Shown here: positions 1 through 5,014 of the stretch, piece after piece
Layout of the letters: every line of letters begins with the position of its first letter
Position numbering within the stretch: position 1 is the first letter of the stretch
Origin: Planctomycetaceae bacterium
Lineage (GTDB): Bacteria; Planctomycetota; Planctomycetia; Pirellulales; Pirellulaceae
Direction of reading: 5' to 3'
DNA length: 5,014 bases
Assembly: GCA_003455945.1 (NCBI GenBank)
Contig: DMPQ01000358.1
Location: forward strand, 2,115 to 7,128
Translations under genes and position numbers: made by a program
The notes under the pieces: model-generated
Told to the model about the DNA's origin: nothing
Seen by the model: only the letters and a program-made list of their open reading frames with translations
Database searches by the model: none

Positions 1-216
1 CTGGCTGCCGAACGTCCGTTGCGGCGCGGTCGGGTGTCCGGTGGGGCGTTGGAGCACGGAGGGGAATCCGGGCGGGGCGATTTCGGCGAGGAGTCTCGCT
101 GAAAAGGTGGGCGGCCTCGAGCTTCCCGTCTCGCCTCTGGCCTCGTTCGGCGCGGATCGGTAGATTCATCCTGTCGGGCCAATCTACGCCGATTCCTTGC
201 TGCGCCGAATCCGCCG
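1..216. other. Leader upstream of recG; no gene recognised
   Basis: No protein-coding feature can be supported here. The + frames that run in from the left edge end at the TGA at 100-102 and the TAG at 161-163. Their short translations are rich in Gly, Arg and Pro and match no family I recognise, although the tail of a left-hand gene cannot be excluded. On the - strand an open frame starts at an ATG (169 down to 167) and stays open to the left edge, but its product is Arg/Pro-rich like a shadow frame. No convincing -35/-10 pair is visible. TAGATT at 161-166 is a weak -10 resemblance without a good -35 partner. The clearest structure is the inverted repeat at 156-193. Confidence 0.4.
156..193. 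repeat. Bulged inverted repeat 24 bp upstream of the recG start
   Basis: GTAGATT (160-166) is the exact reverse complement of AATCTAC (181-187). Beyond a 2-nt bulge (GC at 188-189), ATCG (156-159) pairs with CGAT (190-193). This gives 11 base pairs around a 14-nt loop (167-180). The arms form an AT-richer pocket in otherwise GC-rich DNA. The element ends 23 nt before the recG ATG. It could be an operator for a dimeric regulator, an mRNA leader hairpin, or the end of an upstream transcript, but no T-tract follows it. Chance is also possible. The pairing is directly visible; any role is inference. Confidence 0.35.
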
Positions 217-2433
217 ATGGCCGACTCCACCGATCCCTCGCTTCCGGTCGATCCTCTTCGCTCGATCGCTTCTGCAGGACCGGACCCCTCGTCCGCATCC
301 GCATCGTCCGGCATCGATTCGCCGACCGCTTCCGCACGCTCGAAACCGGATCGTCCGACCGAGCCGCCAATCGCTCCGACGACCGAGCTCCAGTTCCTGA
401 AAGGGGTCGGTCCGAAGCGAGCCGAGCTCTTCGCTCGCCTCGGTCTGCGCAACGCGCGCGATCTCCTGTTCAACTTTCCGCGCGCCTACGAGACGCTCGA
501 ACCGACGACTCGCCCCGAGGACCTGGTCGAGAAGCAGCCGGCGACGATCGCCGGTAACGTGACGCTGATCGAGACGAAGATCAGTCGCAGCGGCATGCAC
601 ATTCTCGGCATCGTCATCGACTGCGGCTCGATGAAGGTCCGCTCGACCTGGTTCAATCAGTCGTTCCTGCGATCGAAGCTCGCCGAGGGGTTTCGAGTGC
701 TCGTTTCGGGCAAGCCGCGACTGGAAGGGGTTCGCTGGGCGTTCGTCAATCCGAAGCTGATCGTGCTGCGCGAGGACGAACCGCAGCCCGAGGGGCAGAT
801 CCTGCCGGTCTATCGACTGACCGAAGGGCTCGCCCAGCATCATGTCCGGCGCGCATCGCAGCGGGCGCTCGAAGCATGCGTCGACGGCATCGATGAAGTG
901 ATGCCGCAGCGGTTGCTCGATCAATGGAGGATCGTCGATATCCGGCGTGCGCTGCGCGGGATCCATCAGCCGGCCGACGCCGACGAGCTTGCCGCCGCTC
1001 GCCGACGACTCGTCTTTCAGGAACTGGTCGTGCTGCAGCTGGCGCTCGCGATGCGACGTCGCAAGCTGCTGGCCGAGTGCCGAGCGCCGGCGCTCCCCGT
1101 CGATTCGGTCATCGATGCCCGGATCGTGCGGCTCTTTCCGTTCGATCTGACCGAGGACCAGCGCCGTGCGATCGAAGAGATCGCCGCCGACATGGGGCGT
1201 GCCGTCCCGATGAACCGACTGCTTCAGGGAGACGTCGGCGTCGGCAAGACGATCGTCGCCTTCTACGCGATGCTGCTGGCGGTCGCCCACAAGCACCAGG
1301 CGGTGCTCATGGCTCCGACCGAGATCCTCGCGACGCAGCATCTCAAGGGACTTCGCCGCTTGTTGTCGCTCGCCAAGATCGACGTCGGCGTGCTCACCGG
1401 AAGCACGAGCGACGCCGAACGGAAGCGGACGCTCGCGGGAATCGCCGACGGTTCGATTCCGCTGATCGTCGGGACGCACGCACTGATCCAGCAGCCGATC
1501 CCTTTCGATCGCCTGGGGCTGGTGATCGTCGACGAACAGCACAAATTCGGCGTCAAGCAGCGGGCGATGCTCCGCCAGGCGGGAATCGATCCGCACTATC
1601 TGGTCATGACCGCGACTCCGATTCCGCGCACGATGACGATGACCGCGTTCGGCGATCTGGACGTTTCGACGCTGCGCCACGGACCACCGAACCGCCAGCC
1701 GCTGCATACCTATCTGGGGAACGCCGAACAGCGCGACAAGTGGTGGACGTTCTTCCGCAAGAAGCTCGACGAGGGGCGACAGGGATACGTCATCACGCCG
1801 CTGGTCGACGATGCCGACGACGGCAACCTGACGAGCGTCAAGACGGCGTTCGAGAACCTGACCAACGACGTGCTCGCCGACTATCGCGTCGATCTCTTGC
1901 ACGGACGACAGAGTGCGGTCGAGAAGGGGGACGCGATGTTCCGCTTCGCGACCGGCGAGACGCAGGTCCTCGTTTCGACCAGTGTCGTCGAGGTCGGAGT
2001 CGACGTGCCGAACGCGACCGTGATGACGATCGAATCGGCGGAGCGTTTCGGCCTGTCGCAACTCCATCAGCTCCGCGGTCGCGTCGCGCGAGGGAATCAT
2101 CCGGGATACGTCTGTGCGTTCGCCGAGATCGGCAACGAACAGGCTCAGCAGCGACTGGATGCCTTCGTCGGCACCACCGACGGATTCGAGCTGGCCGAGA
2201 TCGACTTCAGGCTCCGCGGCCCGGGAGACCTGCTCGGCACGCGGCAGAGCGGTCTTCCGCCGCTGCGGATCGCCGATCTGATCCGCGATGCCGAGGTCGT
2301 CGCCGAGGCGCGCGAAGGAGCGATCCGCCTGCTCGAGCACGACAAGGATCTGACCAGCCCCGATTGCGAACGGCTGCGCCGCCAGGTGCTCGTGCGCTAC
2401 GGCAAGGTGCTGGAACTCGGCGACGTCGGCTGA
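217..2433 (+). CDS. recG: ATP-dependent DNA helicase RecG
   Basis: This is a complete 738-residue RecG, the cytoplasmic superfamily 2 translocase that reverses stalled replication forks and branch-migrates Holliday junctions and D- or R-loops. A Ser/Pro/Ala-rich tail (about 1-55) precedes the wedge/OB region, which opens with LKGVGPKRAELFARLGL (61-77) and runs to about 185; PVYRLTEGLAQH (197-208) follows. Helicase motifs in order: Walker A GDVGVGKT (338-345), Ia MAPTEILA (365-372), DEQH box (439-442, followed by KFGVKQR), III TATPIPRT (465-472), V around STSVVEVGVDVPNA (587-600), VI QLHQLRGRVARG (615-626). The RecG-specific TRG region FRLRGPGDLLGTRQSG (664-679) is intact. Motif VI has Ala624 where many RecGs have Gly. 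The N-terminal extension makes it longer than E. coli RecG (693 residues). The frame is open back to a TGA at 100-102, but no ATG, GTG or TTG lies between, so ATG 217 is the earliest possible start. The next in-frame candidates fall inside the wedge domain. No Shine-Dalgarno sequence precedes it. It appears monocistronic in this window. Confidence 0.97.
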   Translation: MADSTDPSLPVDPLRSIASAGPDPSSASASSGIDSPTASARSKPDRPTEPPIAPTTELQFLKGVGPKRAELFARLGLRNARDLLFNFPRAYETLEPTTRPEDLVEKQPATIAGNVTLIETKISRSGMHILGIVIDCGSMKVRSTWFNQSFLRSKLAEGFRVLVSGKPRLEGVRWAFVNPKLIVLREDEPQPEGQILPVYRLTEGLAQHHVRRASQRALEACVDGIDEVMPQRLLDQWRIVDIRRALRGIHQPADADELAAARRRLVFQELVVLQLALAMRRRKLLAECRAPALPVDSVIDARIVRLFPFDLTEDQRRAIEEIAADMGRAVPMNRLLQGDVGVGKTIVAFYAMLLAVAHKHQAVLMAPTEILATQHLKGLRRLLSLAKIDVGVLTGSTSDAERKRTLAGIADGSIPLIVGTHALIQQPIPFDRLGLVIVDEQHKFGVKQRAMLRQAGIDPHYLVMTATPIPRTMTMTAFGDLDVSTLRHGPPNRQPLHTYLGNAEQRDKWWTFFRKKLDEGRQGYVITPLVDDADDGNLTSVKTAFENLTNDVLADYRVDLLHGRQSAVEKGDAMFRFATGETQVLVSTSVVEVGVDVPNATVMTIESAERFGLSQLHQLRGRVARGNHPGYVCAFAEIGNEQAQQRLDAFVGTTDGFELAEIDFRLRGPGDLLGTRQSGLPPLRIADLIRDAEVVAEAREGAIRLLEHDKDLTSPDCERLRRQVLVRYGKVLELGDVG

Positions 2434-2434
2434 G
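2416..2434 (+). terminator. Small hairpin over the recG stop codon, weak terminator candidate
   Basis: In the recG transcript CUCGGC (2416-2421) can pair with GCUGAG (2429-2434), which includes the UGA stop. The stem is 6 bp with one G-U pair and a 7-nt loop. No U-tract follows, so this is not a classical intrinsic terminator. In the opposite transcript the G-U pair becomes an A-C mismatch, so the fold favours the + strand. It may be a chance product of GC-rich coding sequence. Confidence 0.15.
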
Positions 2435-2462
2435 CAAGGACCTGTTGCGATGCCAAAGCAGC

Positions 2463-2492
2463 GCCGCTCATTCGAGACTCAGGCCGAGCGGC
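2463..2492. repeat. 7-bp inverted repeat at the convergent gene junction
   Basis: GCCGCTC (2463-2469) and GAGCGGC (2486-2492) are perfect reverse complements separated by 16 nt. The left arm covers the first two bases of the spacer side and overlaps the TGA stop of the Hsp70-like gene (2470-2468, - strand); the right arm lies inside its last codons. Either strand's RNA could form the hairpin, so it might help end transcription of both convergent genes. Neither side has a U-tract of the usual length, which makes Rho-dependent ending or chance equally plausible. Confidence 0.25.
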
Positions 2493-5014
2493 AGCGAGTC
2501 GCCGAGCAGCTGTGCCTGTTGCTCCGAGGCCAGACGTCCCCCGTCGGCAACCAGCCGCAGCAGCCCGTCATCGGCGCCGCCGCTCCGGAGCCACTCGAGT
2601 GCGCGCGTCCGATGGTCGTCATCCAAGTCGCGGTAACGATCGTCGCAGCGCCTCGCCAGCTGCATCACCGTCAGCAGATCGCCCGTTTCGCGAGGCGACT
2701 CGGCGATCAGCGCATCTAGCCAGCGAGCCGCTTCGTCGCGCGGCACGACATGATTCAGCAAGCCGTACAGCGGGACTCGTCCGCCGAGTCGACCGAGCGA
2801 CCAGACGATGCCGCCGCGCGTCGCCTGAACCTTCTTCCGATCGCGCAGGTCGATCAGCCAGCGCCCCAGTTCGACCTTCTGCGGGACCGGCAGCCGTTCC
2901 AGACTGCCGAGCAACCGCCAGATCTCGGCCGCCTCGTGCGATCCGAAATCGACGCTCGCAGCCTGGCCCCGGCCGGTCGTCGACTGGCGATGAAACTGGC
3001 GGAGCTGAGTCAGCAGCGGGCCGGCGAGCGCCTGTTGCTGACCGGCCGGCAATCCCCCAGCGATCCTTCGCCACAGGATCCAGGATTCGGTCTTCGTCGC
3101 GGCCGCTCCGTGGATCAGTTTTCCCTGCAGCAACTTCCACGTCTCGGCGACTCGCCAATCGTCGAGCGCCATGCCGAAACCGGGACGAAGCGCGTAGCCG
3201 ACCAGATTGAGCCATCGTGCTTCGTGCTTGGCGCTGCGCCGCCGCCCGTCCTGCAGCTCGAAGGCGCTCTGCCACAGGCGGCGCAGCGTGCTCGGCGACC
3301 ATTGTTCCTTCGCTTCGCCGATCGCATCGGCCAAGCGTCGCATCAGCGCTTCGGGATCGTCGGTCCCGTCCGGCCCGAACGTTCCCTGCAGGACCGCTTG
3401 TACCGAGGCCCAGACCGATTCGTCGAGAAAGCCGAACGTCTCGCCGCTCCCCTCGTGCGCTTCCAGGTCGGTCCGCACCGCGCTTCGGACGTCGAACTGC
3501 AGTCGCCACGACCGATCGTCTCCCGTCTGACGACAGCCGAGTTCGAGCGTTCCGATCTCGGTCAGTCGCGCGTGCAGTCGAGCCGGTACGACATCGTCGA
3601 CGCCCGCTCCCGAGCGGACCTTCAGTACGGTCCGGATCGGGACCAGACTGCGCAGCTGCTGCGGATCGACGTCGATCACCGCGCCGACCGAATCGTTGGT
3701 GCGAGTCGCCGAGACGTAGATCGGCAGCTCGATCGGCGTGCCGACTCGCAGGCGAAACTCGCGTTCGAGTTCGACCTCGGGGCCCGGTTCGGTCCCGGCC
3801 GGCACCAGACAGACCGCGCGCGGCGGCGATCCGGCCAGGCCGACGTAATAGGCGCGAGCCAATCCGGCGGCGATCCGCACGCCGTGACCGCGTCGCACCA
3901 TGCCGTAGTAGGCGGCTCCGCGCGCGACGGCCAAGTCCAACCGGTCGTGTGCGAGTTGCCCGAGACTCCACGCCGCCGATCCGTCGTTACCCGAGTCGCT
4001 CGCGACGGAACGCGACTCGGCAGGTCCCTTCCCGAACCAGAGTTCCAGCTGCTCGACGATCCGCCGGCGAATGCGCGGACTGTCGAAGACGCCACCGTTG
4101 AACAGGAGCCAATCGGGGCGGATCATCCCGGTGGTCGGTTCGGCGGGAATCGCTTCCTGCCCTCGAGCCGCGCGGCGCAGGAATTCTCCCAGATAGGTCG
4201 TCACGCGAGGATCGGCCGCATACGGCAAGCCGAACTCGCGAAAGCCGCTCGCCCCTTCGACCGGCCGTTCGCTCGGCGACACCAACGGAAAGAACCCGTC
4301 GAGCAGGACTCGCTCCGCTTCGTCGCGAGTCACCTCGACCAGCAATCCGCCGCCGAGAAGCTTCGCTCCGGAGCCGGGCAAGTGAATGCCGAGCGAGTCG
4401 GGACCGGTCTCGCCGAGCATCTCTTCCTTCACCGCGCGGCAGCGCCGCAGCAGGACATCCCAGGCGCGAGCCGACAGCGGCGTGCTGCCGAGCTTCGCTT
4501 CCAGATGCTTGGCGAGTGCCAGATCGAGATTGTCGCCGCCGAGAATCAGATGGTCGCCGACCGCGATCCGATGAAAGGCGACGCGCGTCCCATCGGCCGC
4601 ATCGGGGCGCGCATGGATCAGCGTGAAGTCGGTCGTTCCGCCGCCGACGTCACAGACCAGGACCACTTGGCCCGGCCGCACGATCTCGGACCATCGCTGA
4701 CGATGCCGATCGATCCACGAATAGAACGCTGCCTGCGGCTCTTCGATCAGGACGACGCGCCGCAGGCCGGCCTGATGAGCCGCTTCGACGGTCAGCTCGC
4801 GCGCGATCTCGTCGAAACTCGCCGGAAGCGTCAGCACCAGATCCTGTTCGGCAAGTGGCGCGTCGCGATGCGCCTGGTCCCACGCATGTCGCAGATGCTG
4901 CAGATACGCGGCCGACGCCTCGACCGGCGAGACCGGTTGCAGATCGGCCGCCCCTTGCCATGGGAGGAGTCGCGCCGTCCGATCGACCTGAGCATGGCAG
5001 AGCCAGCTCTTGGC
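2468..5014 (-). CDS. Hsp70/DnaK-related protein with DUF3731-type C-terminal half (5' end missing)
   Basis: The last 848 residues of a divergent Hsp70 are visible; numbering here starts at the right edge. The N-terminal phosphate-1 loop lies outside the window. AKSW at residues 1-4 may hold the equivalent of the catalytic Lys71 of Hsc70. The ATPase domain continues with VLTLPASFDE (60-69), IEEPQAAF (90-97), the phosphate-2 motif CDVGGGTTD (121-129), LGGDNLD (158-164), the adenosine motif FNGGVFDSP (305-313) and AVARGAAYYG (362-371). A beta-rich segment (about 375-550) replaces a recognisable DnaK substrate-binding domain. From about 554 to the end it resembles DUF3731 (DnaK-related domain), with HEARWLNLVGYALRPGFG (597-614), ESWILWRRIAGGL (643-655) and LGRLGGRVPLYGLLN (740-754). 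GTG 4837 is in frame but is not the start, because conserved family sequence continues upstream to the edge. The actin-like fold predicts ATP hydrolysis, probably in a chaperone-like role in the cytoplasm; clients are unknown. In other bacteria such genes often lie beside another Hsp70 gene and a DUF2760 gene, which would be off the right edge here. Confidence 0.92.
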   Translation of the reverse strand, partial: AKSWLCHAQVDRTARLLPWQGAADLQPVSPVEASAAYLQHLRHAWDQAHRDAPLAEQDLVLTLPASFDEIARELTVEAAHQAGLRRVVLIEEPQAAFYSWIDRHRQRWSEIVRPGQVVLVCDVGGGTTDFTLIHARPDAADGTRVAFHRIAVGDHLILGGDNLDLALAKHLEAKLGSTPLSARAWDVLLRRCRAVKEEMLGETGPDSLGIHLPGSGAKLLGGGLLVEVTRDEAERVLLDGFFPLVSPSERPVEGASGFREFGLPYAADPRVTTYLGEFLRRAARGQEAIPAEPTTGMIRPDWLLFNGGVFDSPRIRRRIVEQLELWFGKGPAESRSVASDSGNDGSAAWSLGQLAHDRLDLAVARGAAYYGMVRRGHGVRIAAGLARAYYVGLAGSPPRAVCLVPAGTEPGPEVELEREFRLRVGTPIELPIYVSATRTNDSVGAVIDVDPQQLRSLVPIRTVLKVRSGAGVDDVVPARLHARLTEIGTLELGCRQTGDDRSWRLQFDVRSAVRTDLEAHEGSGETFGFLDESVWASVQAVLQGTFGPDGTDDPEALMRRLADAIGEAKEQWSPSTLRRLWQSAFELQDGRRRSAKHEARWLNLVGYALRPGFGMALDDWRVAETWKLLQGKLIHGAAATKTESWILWRRIAGGLPAGQQQALAGPLLTQLRQFHRQSTTGRGQAASVDFGSHEAAEIWRLLGSLERLPVPQKVELGRWLIDLRDRKKVQATRGGIVWSLGRLGGRVPLYGLLNHVVPRDEAARWLDALIAESPRETGDLLTVMQLARRCDDRYRDLDDDHRTRALEWLRSGGADDGLLRLVADGGRLASEQQAQLLGDSLPLGLSLE

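Noticed and set aside
138..166. A sigma-70-like promoter with TAGATT as -10
   Set aside because: The -10 matches four of six consensus bases and the hexamer 17 bp upstream matches poorly, so it is not distinguishable from background.
2..169. A possible divergent gene on the - strand starting with ATG at 169 and open to the left edge
   Set aside because: The 56 visible codons are Arg/Pro-rich with no recognisable motif, and AGG directly against the ATG is too close to serve as a ribosome binding site. A gene here cannot be excluded without sequence to the left.
184..2340. A 718-codon open frame on the - strand opposite nearly all of recG
   Set aside because: Its product is full of Arg, Asp, His and Leu with no domain or motif I recognise. 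It mirrors a gene with clear RecG motifs, and GC-rich genes with such codon bias commonly leave a long stop-free antisense frame.
924..2636. A 570-codon open frame on the + strand in a second frame of recG
   Set aside because: The translation is extremely rich in Arg, Ala and Pro and shifts with recG's GC-rich third positions. It overlaps the catalytic core of a well-supported gene.
2450..2719. An 89-codon + strand open frame beginning in the spacer between the two genes
   Set aside because: Almost all of it is antisense to the conserved C-terminal end of the Hsp70-like gene. No ribosome binding site precedes it and the sequence is not recognisable.
2619..3971. A 450-codon - strand open frame inside the Hsp70-like gene
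   Set aside because: It is an Arg/Ala/Gly-rich shadow in another frame of the same strand. The Hsp70 frame carries the recognisable motifs across the same interval.
3217..4101. A 294-codon + strand open frame opposite the Hsp70-like gene
   Set aside because: It is Arg/Pro/Ser-rich, has no recognisable domain, and is fully antisense to a gene with family motifs.

Overview
The window holds two large genes facing each other with their 3' ends 34 bp apart. The DNA is GC-rich with dense coding. It heavily uses codons and codon junctions that contain CGA or TCG, and recG has no visible Shine-Dalgarno sequence. The RecG variant (a Ser/Pro/Ala-rich N-terminal extension, motif VI with Ala in place of the usual Gly) and the Hsp70-like protein with a DUF3731-type C-terminal half both fit a member of the Planctomycetota. 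That placement comes from remembered protein families, not a database search, and no genus can be named.

Layout: 1-216 is a leader with no gene I can defend. It contains a bulged inverted repeat (156-193) just upstream of the first gene. On the + strand, 217-2433 encodes a complete 738-residue ATP-dependent DNA helicase RecG with all its helicase motifs. Positions 2434-2467 form the short convergent spacer. Small hairpins overlap both gene ends, but there is no U-tract and so no clear intrinsic terminator. On the - strand, 5014-2468 encodes the last 848 residues of a divergent Hsp70/DnaK-related protein whose 5' end lies beyond the right edge.

The two genes show no functional link. RecG remodels stalled replication forks and recombination intermediates. 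The Hsp70-like protein has an actin-fold ATPase domain joined to a non-canonical C-terminal half, and its clients are unknown. Convergent orientation means they share no promoter. I see no RNA gene, mobile element, CRISPR array or defence system. Nothing here amounts to a new multi-gene system. The most interesting items are the unusual Hsp70 architecture, the inverted repeat ahead of recG, and a strong excess of GATC tetramers.
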